From: Muribaculaceae bacterium
GTDB taxonomy: Bacteria; Bacteroidota; Bacteroidia; Bacteroidales; Muribaculaceae
Length of the DNA: 64,000 bases
Assembly: GCA_029060725.1 (NCBI GenBank)
Contig: JAIDTL010000135.1
Coordinates: 1-64,000, forward strand
Reading direction: 5' to 3'
Shown here piece by piece: positions 54,543 through 62,930 of the stretch (the stretch's first letter is position 1; every line of letters begins with the position of its first letter). Below the pieces are notes generated by a model, which was not told the DNA's origin, searched no databases, and saw only the letters and a list, made by a program, of their open reading frames with translations. A program made the translations under genes and the position numbers.

Positions 54543-55829
54543 GTGGAAGAGATATTCCAGTTGCTTTGGGCAAGCCGGATGCTTGGCATTTCCTTTTCTC
54601 TTGATAGCGGGGAGAGGGTGCGTGTCATCGACCCCGGGACACTCAACAGAGACTCGGGTCCGGATTTCTTCAACGCCAAAGTTAAGATTGGAGAAAAGAC
54701 ATGGGCAGGGAATATCGAAATACATCTTAAAGCTTCAGACTGGAATCGCCATGGACACAGCGCGGACCCGGCATACGACAATGTGATACTTCATGTGGTG
54801 GCGGTTAGCGACACCCAAATCAAACGGAGAGATGGCTCTACACTACCACAGATGCGAGTGACGCTACCGGAAAATTTCTACAAGACTTTTGCTTATCTTA
54901 CACAAGTTAATTCTGAAATAAGGTGTGGATCGGGATTGCGACTCGTAGACGCACTGCGACGCGCAGACTGGATAGAGACTCTAAGCATCGAACGCCTTCA
55001 GCACAAGGCGACAAGGATAGAAGAGAGCCTTAGGAAATCAAATGGAGATTGGAATGCGGCTTGCTTCGCCACTTTAGCACGCGGACTTGGGTTTGGGCTC
55101 AATGGCATACCTTTTGAGATGCTTGCTGAAAGCATCAATCTCAATCATCTACGCCGGCACTCAGACAATATTGTGCAAATGGAGGCGATCTTCTTCGGGC
55201 AGGCCGGTTTGCTCGACCCAATGCTCTTCAAAGGGGATATGCGATATCAGATAATGTGCCGGGAATATCAGTTCTTAGCACGCAAGTATTCCATGCATCC
55301 CATTCCTAAGACGGCTTGGAAATTTTCAAGGACGCGTCCGCAAAATCTTCCTTACAGAAGGATTGCCCTTTTGGCAAAGGCTATGACGGAAAGTCCGGAT
55401 TTGCTCAATAGAATAATAGAGACAGAAGGGGATGAGGATTTGCTGCGTCCTCTCTTCAAATGGAGCGTGGATCCATATTGGAGCCGCCGGATGACTTTCG
55501 GAAGTGATGCCCAGACTGAGGCAAACCCGCCATCACTGTCGGAAGGGAGCATCAACATATTGCTGATCAATGTAGCAGCCCCTCTTCTATACACATACGC
55601 TTTGCTCCACTCAGACCATAATTTGAAGGAAGCAGCAATCGGAATATTGACAGGACTTCCACCGGAGAAAAATGCAATAATAAGGAGTTGGCAACAGCTT
55701 GGAATAAATGCCAAGGATGCGGGGGACTCTCAGGCTCTGATACATCTGAAGAAGGAATATTGCGAGAAGCATGAGTGTCTGCGATGCCGATTTGGACAGC
55801 AAGTGCTTAGGGCAACGATTAACGATTAA
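54543..55829 (+). CDS. DUF2851 family protein
   Basis: The 429-residue protein matches DUF2851, a Bacteroidetes family of unknown function. The start is set at GTG 54543 (MEEIFQLLWASRMLG), four bases after the previous stop; the longer frame would overlap the barrel gene by 50 bases. Conserved blocks are VIDPGTLNRDSGPDFFNAKV, WAGNIEIHLKASDWNRHGH, AYDNVILHVV and the C-terminal CEKHECLRCRFGQQVL with three Cys. The first block hints at a nuclease-like or hydrolase-like pocket (Asp, Asn, Asp), which is speculation. The final Ile-Asn-Asp and stop codon come from a 7-bp repeat, as in the C69 dipeptidase. Confidence 0.88.
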   Translation: MEEIFQLLWASRMLGISFSLDSGERVRVIDPGTLNRDSGPDFFNAKVKIGEKTWAGNIEIHLKASDWNRHGHSADPAYDNVILHVVAVSDTQIKRRDGSTLPQMRVTLPENFYKTFAYLTQVNSEIRCGSGLRLVDALRRADWIETLSIERLQHKATRIEESLRKSNGDWNAACFATLARGLGFGLNGIPFEMLAESINLNHLRRHSDNIVQMEAIFFGQAGLLDPMLFKGDMRYQIMCREYQFLARKYSMHPIPKTAWKFSRTRPQNLPYRRIALLAKAMTESPDLLNRIIETEGDEDLLRPLFKWSVDPYWSRRMTFGSDAQTEANPPSLSEGSINILLINVAAPLLYTYALLHSDHNLKEAAIGILTGLPPEKNAIIRSWQQLGINAKDAGDSQALIHLKKEYCEKHECLRCRFGQQVLRATIND

Positions 55830-55865
55830 CTATTAATTATAAATTATTAATTATTAATTATAAAT
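55815..55865. repeat. 7-bp tandem array (ACGATTA to ATTATTA) overlapping a stop codon
   Basis: Seven heptamers start inside DUF2851: ACGATTA, ACGATTA, ACTATTA, ATTATAA, ATTATTA, ATTATTA, ATTATAA. The first two encode Thr-Ile-Asn-Asp and the TAA stop. The array then shifts to the common ATTATTA type. Confidence 0.9.
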
Positions 55866-55903
55866 TACTGCTCTGGGTGAGAGGCCTTGGCATGAGTAGG
55901 ATT

Positions 55904-55943
55904 GACGTGCGGGGGCGCAGGCGGAGCATGCTTTATTACGTTG
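55904..55943 (+). repeat. Family B hairpin repeat, copy 4
   Basis: GACGTGCGGGGGCGCAGGCG is followed by GAGCATGC and TTTATTACGTTG. One stem pair is broken (G against A), unlike copies 1-3. Confidence 0.75.
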
Positions 55944-55965
55944 CATTGCTCTTGGCTTATTGTTT

Positions 55966-55993
55966 GATGCGCGGAGCGTGCTTTATTACGTTG
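55966..55993 (+). repeat. Family B hairpin repeat, copy 5 (short)
   Basis: GATGCGCGGAGCGTGC followed by TTTATTACGTTG repeats the right half of the element 62 bp after copy 4, ending close to the stop codon of the gene at 56009. Confidence 0.7.
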
Positions 55994-56008
55994 TATGGGT
56001 CAGGATGG

Positions 56009-56536
56009 CTATTTTTTGGAGACTGAGATGGACATCAGGATGCCTTCGAGGCCGGAAGGGGATTTGGTAGGGATTTCTGAAAATGATACGTTGACATCCC
56101 CAATGTCGTAAAGCCAGATGAATTCATCCTCGTTATTCGGGTTGACGTAAGCCGTCACTAAATCCGCACTGTTGAGATTCAATGATCCTAAGATATAGTT
56201 GCGAAGGTCGGAGGTCATAAGGTCGCCGAGGTGAAGATTGCTGATACGCGCTTCATCTTGATCTATAACCTTCACTTTCCATTCGCCGGGATTACCCTCT
56301 ATATCAGTATAGAGAGGCGTACCTTGTCCGTCGGTCAGGATTCCATCGAAATCATAGTCATCGCCGACAAGGCTCTCGCCAACGCGCAACGCGTCGACAA
56401 GGGAGCATACAGTCATGGCTATGTCATTGTCGGCATGAAACTGGGTTTCATCTTGAGTTGCCGATTCGAAACTGATCCCGGGGTTTTTATTACCACAGGA
56501 AACCAATACTATTAGCATCACGGAGATCATCATCAT
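56009..56536 (-). CDS. Small lipoprotein of unknown function
   Basis: I start at the ATG at 56536, which gives MMMISVMLIVLVSCG, a compact lipoprotein signal with Cys14; the open frame to 56584 adds 16 residues. The mature protein is acidic (many Asp and Glu) and beta-rich, with HADNDIAMTVCSLVDALRVG and DDYDFDGILTDGQGTPLYTD as its clearest segments. It carries no known motif. It is surrounded by plus-strand genes and looks like an isolated transcription unit that ends near family B repeats. Confidence 0.72.
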   Translation of the reverse strand: MMMISVMLIVLVSCGNKNPGISFESATQDETQFHADNDIAMTVCSLVDALRVGESLVGDDYDFDGILTDGQGTPLYTDIEGNPGEWKVKVIDQDEARISNLHLGDLMTSDLRNYILGSLNLNSADLVTAYVNPNNEDEFIWLYDIGDVNVSFSEIPTKSPSGLEGILMSISVSKK

Positions 56537-56864
56537 CCATGCCTTCTCTCCGCTATAAGAATATCTTTGACAAATGCAGTCCATACATTGAAGTTGTATA
56601 AACTTATTTTCGAATAATAAAAATTACAATGAAGAGTTAAATCAAAGATTCTTTTTATTAATCTTCCGCCATACTTTCGGTATCTTTTGCCTCTTTCATC
56701 AGTCATGATGCCCGCATCATTCCTTCTTCAAGAGACAAAATCTACTCGAAAATATGACGAAATCTTAATAAAAAAATAAGTTTAAACAACTTCATTCTTT
56801 CAGAAAAACTCCGCAAAATTACAAAAAAAATCAATACCTAAAGCTTTTTTAACAAAAAAATCAC

Positions 56865-56872
56865 TAATTTTG
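56865..56872 (+). promoter_or_regulatory. -7 element (TAATTTTG) just ahead of dgt
   Basis: TAATTTTG matches the consensus and lies only four bases before the ATG at 56877, so the transcript would be leaderless. No TTG is visible at -33; the region is a run of A and T. Confidence 0.5.
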
Positions 56873-56876
56873 CATT

Positions 56877-58199
56877 ATGGACTGGAACAGACTTATCTCC
56901 GACAAGCGACTCGGACTCGAACAATATCACGATCCAAAGACTCATACCCGCTCAGATTTCCAGCGGGATTATGACCGACTGATCTTTTCTTCGCCATTCC
57001 GCAGGCTACAAAACAAGACTCAAGTGTTTCCTCTCCCGGGATCAATATTTGTGCACAACCGTCTGACCCACAGCTTGGAAGTATCATCAGTGGGCAGATC
57101 TATGGCAAATGAGGTGGCAAATATTCTCATTGACAAAAACGGGAATGGCTCAGACACTGCCAAGCTACGAGACATGGCCGACATCGTAGCGACGGCTTGC
57201 CTTGCCCACGACCTTGGCAATCCACCTTTCGGACATAATGGAGAAAAGAGTATATCCAGTTTCTTCACTGAGGGCGCAGGGCTTGCACTGCAACCATTGT
57301 TGACTCCCCGACAATGGAGCGACTTTGCGCATTTCGAGGGTAATGCCAATTCTTTCAGGTTGCTTACCCATCAGTTTGAAGGGCGACGCAAAGGAGGATA
57401 CGCCATGACTTACAGTGCGTTGGCATCGGTAGTAAAATATCCTTTTGCATCAACCTTTGTAGGAGAAAAAGGGAAATTCGGATATTTTGAGACGGAAGAG
57501 GAAATCTACCTGAAAGTGGCTGAAGAACTTGGGATACCGGAAATAGAACATGGCAGGCATGCCCGACATCCATTCGTATTTCTTATGGAAGCTGCCGATG
57601 ATATCTGCTATCAGATAATGGACATTGAAGATGCCCACAAACTTAAGATTCTTTCTACTGCAGAAGTGAAGGATCTGCTATTGAATTTCTTCGGAGAAAA
57701 GGAACAGACCCACATGATCGACTCGATGAACCGATTAGATGATCCTAACGAGCAGGTAGGCTATATGCGCTCGAAGGTGATAGGAGCTCTTGTGGGAGGA
57801 TGCTCAAAGGAGTTTACCGACCATGAAGCGGAAATATTAGCCGGGGACTATTTTGGCTCGCTTACTTCCAACATCCCGGGACGCCTGAGCGAAGCATACG
57901 CCATCTGCAGCGAGACAGCCTGGGAAAAGATCTATAATGCCCCTGAAGTAGTAGACATTGAAATTGCGGGTAACAGAATCATCACTTATCTGATGGAAAA
58001 TCTTGTAGGTGCAGTGGTGGCTCCGGAAAAGGCATATTCAAAACTTTTGCTTGCGAAAGTGCCAAAACAATATGATGTGCATTCCGACAGCCTCAACACA
58101 CGCCTACAGGGAGTAGTAGACCATGTGTCGGCAATGACCGACGTCTATGCCCTCGACCTCTTCAGGACGCTCAACGGACATACGTTGCCGGCGGTGTGA
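56877..58199 (+). CDS. dgt: Deoxyguanosinetriphosphate triphosphohydrolase (dGTPase)
   Basis: This HD-domain enzyme hydrolyses dGTP to deoxyguanosine and triphosphate and so controls dNTP pools. The family start FRRLQNKTQVFPLPGSIFVH leads to NRLTHSLEVSSVGR (first metal His), and CLAHDLGNPPFGHNGE carries the HD pair (His111-Asp112). FLMEAADDICYQIMDIEDAH supplies the fourth ligand Asp. The 440-residue length and the Glu/Arg pattern agree with the long bacterial dGTPase type. It stands alone with a leaderless-type promoter. Confidence 0.95.
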   Translation: MDWNRLISDKRLGLEQYHDPKTHTRSDFQRDYDRLIFSSPFRRLQNKTQVFPLPGSIFVHNRLTHSLEVSSVGRSMANEVANILIDKNGNGSDTAKLRDMADIVATACLAHDLGNPPFGHNGEKSISSFFTEGAGLALQPLLTPRQWSDFAHFEGNANSFRLLTHQFEGRRKGGYAMTYSALASVVKYPFASTFVGEKGKFGYFETEEEIYLKVAEELGIPEIEHGRHARHPFVFLMEAADDICYQIMDIEDAHKLKILSTAEVKDLLLNFFGEKEQTHMIDSMNRLDDPNEQVGYMRSKVIGALVGGCSKEFTDHEAEILAGDYFGSLTSNIPGRLSEAYAICSETAWEKIYNAPEVVDIEIAGNRIITYLMENLVGAVVAPEKAYSKLLLAKVPKQYDVHSDSLNTRLQGVVDHVSAMTDVYALDLFRTLNGHTLPAV

Positions 58200-58214
58200 T
58201 AACCATTAAGGGGT

Positions 58215-58256
58215 AATGCATAATTCATAATGCATAATGCATAATGCATAATTGGC
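58215..58256. repeat. 7-bp tandem array (AATGCAT/AATTCAT type)
   Basis: Units AATGCAT, AATTCAT, AATGCAT, AATGCAT, AATGCAT and AATTGGC lie 15 bases after the dgt stop; a further AATGCAT-like piece is at 58280. Confidence 0.85.
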
Positions 58257-58307
58257 TACGCACAAGCTCAGGCAAGTCATAATGCATAATTATTATATCT
58301 GAAATCA

Positions 58308-59618
58308 ATGAATAAAATAATTACAATACGCGAGATTTTAGGATTTCTAATTTTGATCTGCTTTCTTCCGGCGTTTGGGCGGGATTATGAGCCGGAGGAG
58401 ATAGTCAATCCTAACTTGGCTAACCGATATGAGTATGTAGCTGATCCAGAGGGACGCTTGAGCACTTCCACGAAAAGCGAAGTCAATGCCAGACTTCATC
58501 AGCTTCGTGAAGCCTCTACAGCGGAAGTGGCTGTAGCTGTGGTGCCTTCGATTGGCGACTATACCATAGAAGACTTTTCGGAAAAAGTCTTTACCCAATG
58601 GGGACTCGGCAAGAAAGATAAAGACAATGGTGTGCTTTTGCTCATATCGCCGGATAGCCGACAGGTAAGGATACAGACAGGATATGGAGTGGAGGGCGTG
58701 TTGCCAGACATCACTTGCAGTCATATAATACGAGAGACCGTCATACCCAATATGAGGAATGACTGCCTTGACTGCGCCGTTGATGAAGCTACTTCTATGA
58801 TTTCCAAGATTATGTCTGACCCGAAATATGCTGAGGAATTACGTTCGAAGCTTTCTGACAATTATTCAGGCATAGATGTAGCCCCGATAAGCAAAGAGAC
58901 ATGGATGGGATTCTTAGGGGCTGTCGCTGCAATTTTATGGCTGTTGGCTGCCGGAAGCTACATATCACATCGCATCAAGACACGAAAGATGACGTCTGTT
59001 TCGGAGAAGGCTTTTGACTGGAGATCAAGCCTTACCTTGCTTGGATTTCTCTCTATCGGCACTCTTCTTACTGCGCTACCTTTCTATTTGCTCGCTCTTT
59101 ATCATTACCGTAAGGCCAGATATGGGACACGCAAATGCGATGTGTGTGGAGGAAAGATGCATCTTCTGAAAGGAAGCGATGCATTGGGATCATTGACTCC
59201 AAGCCAGCAGTTTGAAGAGAAGATAGGATCGGTGCATTATGATGTACACAAGTGCGAAAAGTGCGGAAATACAGAAGTAAATGCTTTCATTTCTACCAAT
59301 TCGCCTTATACGCAATGCCCTCATTGCGGCACCCGGGCTTACCACTTCATAGGAAACAGAACTTTGCGCCAGCCCACCTACCATTCAGATGGAGAAGGAG
59401 TGTCGCAATATCGTTGTGAATATTGTGGGAAGCAAGACGACAAGTGGCATAAGATACCAAAGAAAGATATGGCAGCCGCCATGGCAGCTGCTGCGGCTCT
59501 TGGTGCAGCCACTCGCCGACGCGGCGGCGGTGGTTTTGGCGGTGGTTTTGGAGGAGGATTCGGCGGTGGATTCGGTGGTGGCAGCACAGGTGGAGGCGGA
59601 GCTTCAGGAAGCTGGTGA
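58308..59618 (+). CDS. TPM domain membrane protein with zinc-ribbon-like cysteines and Gly-rich tail
   Basis: The 436-residue protein has a signal peptide, then a TPM domain at about 35-170 (AEVAVAVVPSIGDYTIEDFS, QWGLGKKDKDNGVLLLIS, VRIQTGYGVEGVLPD), a fold seen in proteins linked to photosystem repair and membrane quality control. One membrane helix is at about 205-222 and another at about 243-265. The following cytoplasmic part has four CxxC-type pairs (CDVCGG, CEKCG, CPHCG, CEYCG), so it could bind two zinc ions. The tail is almost all glycine and phenylalanine (GGGFGGG repeats). Function is unknown. Confidence 0.88.
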   Translation: MNKIITIREILGFLILICFLPAFGRDYEPEEIVNPNLANRYEYVADPEGRLSTSTKSEVNARLHQLREASTAEVAVAVVPSIGDYTIEDFSEKVFTQWGLGKKDKDNGVLLLISPDSRQVRIQTGYGVEGVLPDITCSHIIRETVIPNMRNDCLDCAVDEATSMISKIMSDPKYAEELRSKLSDNYSGIDVAPISKETWMGFLGAVAAILWLLAAGSYISHRIKTRKMTSVSEKAFDWRSSLTLLGFLSIGTLLTALPFYLLALYHYRKARYGTRKCDVCGGKMHLLKGSDALGSLTPSQQFEEKIGSVHYDVHKCEKCGNTEVNAFISTNSPYTQCPHCGTRAYHFIGNRTLRQPTYHSDGEGVSQYRCEYCGKQDDKWHKIPKKDMAAAMAAAAALGAATRRRGGGGFGGGFGGGFGGGFGGGSTGGGGASGSW

Positions 59619-59660
59619 TCGGCTTAACAGCCGGCATATACCACCGAAGCAGTCTAAACT

Positions 59661-61148
59661 TCATTCTTTACGAAACCGCATTGAGCTATTCTGATACGGA
59701 AACTTGACTGTCAAAGAAGAAGCAAGAGCATCAAATTCCCCCTGCACATCATTTATCATCACTACCCCCTCGGCATCTATCCACTCTACATCATACACAT
59801 TTCCAAACACGGTAGGAATTAACTTTCCCTTCTTCATACCGGGCTTCCACATACCGGCATTGACCTTTGCTCCTCCTAAATAAAAGACATCGAATGCTCC
59901 TGACTCTTCATCAGGCAGAATTGCAATGCGATACATGCCTCCCGACTTAGCGTATGACTCATCAAAATCAAAGTCGAAAAGCGAATAGATGCCCGGCAGA
60001 TCTGTACGCTTCGCCGACAACGTATCCAAAGATAAAAAAATATCCGTCTCAGACGAGCCGGACAATTCATCACCTGACATATCGAATCTGAGTTCTGAGA
60101 CCGATATTCCTCCGGGACGCAAGGCAAAAATGTCAGGGGATGCGCTTGGAATAAGTTCTGAATTGAAACTTAGCAGGTGATTATATTCCCTGTTGCCGCC
60201 AAAGAGAGTCCAAAGAGTGCCTGTACGCGTTATTCGCCATGCATTCTTACCCCGATACGCATCAATTCCATCTTTCACAACAGCTGAAGCCAATACTCTG
60301 CCATTATCTTCAGAGACTTTAATTCGGAGGGCATCAACACTCGAATCGCCAAAAGGATCTGATTCTGACGCAGGGGTGACTTTTACCTGCAATTCTTTTC
60401 CCCCTTCACAAGGGAAGACTGCGTTCCAGCCTTTCATGGATGAGTCTGCCACCCGAAAGGATGCCGACATTGAGTCTTGAATCCGGCTAAAGGGCAAGGT
60501 CTGTGCAGAGAGCATAGAAGAAGCGGAGGCGAATATTCCTACTGACGCAAAGATGAGTATGATAATACCAATAGCTATATTAATACCCTTCATGGTGCGC
60601 TGATTGAAATGCCCACGAAGTTTATCGACAAAATGGGTTACAAGCCACCACCATCCCAAAGCTCCGGCAATGATCCCTATGAACCCAAGGATGTAATGAT
60701 AGAATTTAATACCTTCTATGACAAAATTGAACTGAGCAAACAGACCAATTATGAGGAAAAGTATCAATGGATTGGAGAAAGTGAGCGCAAAACCTTTCAG
60801 TATGTCGCCTTCACGGGATGGGGCTCCATGGTCGGCGTCGAGAGCTACCGAGTCGTCGGGTTTCTTTCGTATGAGCCAGATTCCGAAAAATATCAATACA
60901 ATGGATCCAAGCAACTGGATAGGATCACGGTGATTGCTGATAAAGTCTTCTATAAATGAGAGTCCGAAACCTGTCAGCAGGCAATAAATGAGATCGGAAA
61001 TGGCTGCACCGACCCCGGTATAGAATCCTGATAAGCGACCTTTGTCGAGTGTACGCTGTATGCAATAGATGCCGACAGGCCCCATCGGGGCTGAGACCAC
61101 CACGCCTATCACCAGACCGCGTAATATCATCAACATTAGTTCTTCCAT
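59661..61148 (-). CDS. LysE-family exporter fused to a C-terminal beta-rich domain
   Basis: The first 225 residues are a complete LysE/RhtB-type exporter with about six membrane helices. The motif GVVVSAPMGPVGIYCIQRTL is the family signature, and TFSNPLILFLIIGLF marks the second half. After the last helix (about 205-225) about 270 further residues follow that are not part of LysE proteins. They are soluble, Asp/Ser-rich and beta-strand-rich, and include WRITRTGTLWTLFGGNREYN and MYRIAILPDEESGAFDVFYL. The domain would face the periplasm. No frameshift is involved: one frame covers both parts. The gene is last in the pyrE operon. Confidence 0.88.
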   Translation of the reverse strand: MEELMLMILRGLVIGVVVSAPMGPVGIYCIQRTLDKGRLSGFYTGVGAAISDLIYCLLTGFGLSFIEDFISNHRDPIQLLGSIVLIFFGIWLIRKKPDDSVALDADHGAPSREGDILKGFALTFSNPLILFLIIGLFAQFNFVIEGIKFYHYILGFIGIIAGALGWWWLVTHFVDKLRGHFNQRTMKGINIAIGIIILIFASVGIFASASSMLSAQTLPFSRIQDSMSASFRVADSSMKGWNAVFPCEGGKELQVKVTPASESDPFGDSSVDALRIKVSEDNGRVLASAVVKDGIDAYRGKNAWRITRTGTLWTLFGGNREYNHLLSFNSELIPSASPDIFALRPGGISVSELRFDMSGDELSGSSETDIFLSLDTLSAKRTDLPGIYSLFDFDFDESYAKSGGMYRIAILPDEESGAFDVFYLGGAKVNAGMWKPGMKKGKLIPTVFGNVYDVEWIDAEGVVMINDVQGEFDALASSLTVKFPYQNSSMRFRKE

Positions 61149-61166
61149 CTCTTCTACCGAACGCTA

Positions 61167-61685
61167 TCAATTATGAATTATGTATCCTCCATCCTGAACC
61201 GGATCGCACACATATCTACGAAGACCATATTTATACTTACCTGTAAGTGCGGGGCCGGCCACGGGAGCTCCCCCTGCTGTCAGGACATTGTAGTGTGACC
61301 CGCATACGGGGCAGACAGCCTCCAAATTATCTTGGTCGATGACTACTCTGACCGTCTGGCTGCATTCTACAGGGCAAGCCAAATCGTAGGCAAGCGGCAC
61401 GTTTGTTTCGGATGTAAACGGATCGATCCCTCCGATCAGAAGCACTCCCCCAAAACCTACGTATGTATTGGCTGTAAAAGGGAATCCCGTAGGGCTGAGC
61501 ACACCTTGCCAATTGATGAAATCCCTACTAATGCCAACACCGGAGACTCCATAGGAGTTCCACATTCCGGCTCCTGACAGATTGATGTAAACGGGGAGAG
61601 AAGGGATGCGGTCATCATCGACTTGATTGCACGACGCAGTCGCCGACAGCACAGCTATCAGCGACAACAAGAGGCGCACTTTCAC
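61167..61685 (-). CDS. Rieske-fold-like lipoprotein with cysteine-only motifs
   Basis: The GTG at 61685 gives a lipoprotein signal (MKVRLLLSLIAVLSATASC); the longer frame runs through a 7-bp array. The 172-residue protein ends with YDLACPVECSQTVRVVIDQD and LEAVCPVCGSHYNVLTAGGA, then a Gly/Pro-rich GPALTGKYKYGLRRYVC. The two blocks sit where a Rieske protein has CxH and CxxH, but here the ligands would be Cys-x3-Cys and Cys-x2-Cys, so a zinc site or altered cluster is more likely than a normal [2Fe-2S] Rieske. Location is probably the periplasm. It lies between the LysE fusion and the SRPBCC gene. Confidence 0.8.
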   Translation of the reverse strand: MKVRLLLSLIAVLSATASCNQVDDDRIPSLPVYINLSGAGMWNSYGVSGVGISRDFINWQGVLSPTGFPFTANTYVGFGGVLLIGGIDPFTSETNVPLAYDLACPVECSQTVRVVIDQDNLEAVCPVCGSHYNVLTAGGAPVAGPALTGKYKYGLRRYVCDPVQDGGYIIHN

Positions 61686-61691
61686 CTTATT

Positions 61692-61712
61692 AATGAATAA
61701 TGCATAATGCAT
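61692..61712. repeat. 7-bp tandem array (AATGCAT type)
   Basis: Units AATGAAT, AATGCAT and AATGCAT lie directly upstream of the GTG start of the Rieske-like gene. The ATG they create at 61712 is a false start generated by the repeat. Confidence 0.75.
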
Positions 61713-61755
61713 GATTCTTAATAGATACGAATTGATCAGACTAATGCAAAGTATG

Positions 61756-62190
61756 TCAGAATGGGATTGAACGCAGCACGCTTGCAAACTGCTCTGTCAT
61801 CTTCTGCATCGGTCCGGAAATCATGGGACGAAGCATGGCAGGAATCTCAAGATCAATCTTAGCCTGCGCACGACACGCAGAGTCATCAACGGGATGAATG
61901 TCGAGTTGAAGCTGCAAGGGCACCGGAGTTCCCTCCCCTTTCAGTGTGATGCGGGAAGGGGCAGTGCGTTCCACTACTTTAAGGCGTATTGCACCGACAG
62001 GTCCACCCGGAAGCTCAATGCTGTCTTGAGTGAGACGTATGCTGTCGAACATTTCTTTTTTGTCGGCAGGTATCTGGTCGGCAGGTACCTGCTCCAATAG
62101 ATTCTTGAGCGACTCGAAATTGCTGAGTCGGTCGTAGACACTTTGAGCTGACGCCTTCAAGGGGACTTCGTCACTTTTATATGTAGCCAT
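61756..62190 (-). CDS. SRPBCC superfamily protein
   Basis: The 144-residue protein reads as a SRPBCC (START/polyketide cyclase-like) ligand-binding domain: SDEVPLKASAQSVYDRLSNF, VGAIRLKVVERTAPSRITLK, LDIHPVDDSACRAQAKIDLE and a C-terminal helix MQKMTEQFASVLRSI. Such proteins bind hydrophobic ligands; the ligand here is unknown. It follows pyrE by 28 bases in the same operon. Neighbouring position alone does not explain its job. Confidence 0.85.
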   Translation of the reverse strand: MATYKSDEVPLKASAQSVYDRLSNFESLKNLLEQVPADQIPADKKEMFDSIRLTQDSIELPGGPVGAIRLKVVERTAPSRITLKGEGTPVPLQLQLDIHPVDDSACRAQAKIDLEIPAMLRPMISGPMQKMTEQFASVLRSIPF

Positions 62191-62218
62191 TTTTGGTTTA
62201 TCCGTTATATTGTTTCAG

Positions 62219-62869
62219 TTAAAATGGGTCAGGGAGATTCGGCACCCAAGACCCGGGGTTCTTGCGCCATTCACGCAGCGTCTCAGCCTCTTCATTATTA
62301 ATGAAGTGGATCTTTTCCGCTACTTCAAGCATTGTGGTATAAGTGCAGAGAGCCACAGCATTCAGGTTAGCCTCACGGAAGCGCTTCAAGGCTATCGGGA
62401 ACTCATAATTGAAGAGCGCAGCCATACCAATGACTTCACACCCGGCATTATTAACGGCTTCTACTGCACGAAGACTGTTACCACCGGTCGAGATCAAGTC
62501 TTCTATCACCACTACCTTCCAACCGGGCTTAAGATTGCCTTCAATGGTATTCTCAAGACCATGGTCTTTAGGAGTATCCCTTACGTATGCAAACGGCAAG
62601 CCGATAGCGTCGGCAGCCAAGAGTCCAAATGCAATGGCACCATTTGCCACAGATGCTATTGCATCTACGTCTGGGAAATTTTCCATAATAAGGCGCGCCA
62701 TTTCGATCTTTATGAAATTGCGCACATCGGGATACGACAATGCTTTGCGATTGTCGTTATAAATCGGTGAGTTCCAGCCGGAGCTCCATACGAATGGAAT
62801 AGAAGGCTGAAGCTTTATTGCACTGATTTGCAGAAGTTTTTCTGCAAGCATTTTGTCAGGAGTATTCAT
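62219..62869 (-). CDS. pyrE: Orotate phosphoribosyltransferase
   Basis: PyrE makes orotidine 5'-phosphate from orotate and PRPP in pyrimidine synthesis. The 216-residue length agrees with the family. The PRPP-binding motif is VVVIEDLISTGGNSLRAVEA, and FVWSSGWNSPIYNDNRKALS is the flexible loop region. ASVANGAIAFGLLAADAIG and PFAYVRDTPKDHG are further conserved blocks. It is the first gene of an operon with SRPBCC, Rieske-like and LysE genes, under a consensus promoter. Confidence 0.96.
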   Translation of the reverse strand: MNTPDKMLAEKLLQISAIKLQPSIPFVWSSGWNSPIYNDNRKALSYPDVRNFIKIEMARLIMENFPDVDAIASVANGAIAFGLLAADAIGLPFAYVRDTPKDHGLENTIEGNLKPGWKVVVIEDLISTGGNSLRAVEAVNNAGCEVIGMAALFNYEFPIALKRFREANLNAVALCTYTTMLEVAEKIHFINNEEAETLREWRKNPGSWVPNLPDPF

Positions 62870-62930
62870 AATATCATATTTTAGAGGAGAAAGGAGAACG
62901 CCAAATCAACATATTCTCCCAATTATAACG

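Noticed and set aside
61686-61787. Upstream extension of the Rieske-like lipoprotein
   Set aside because: It overlaps the SRPBCC gene and is partly made of repeat units; the GTG at 61685 gives a textbook lipoprotein signal.
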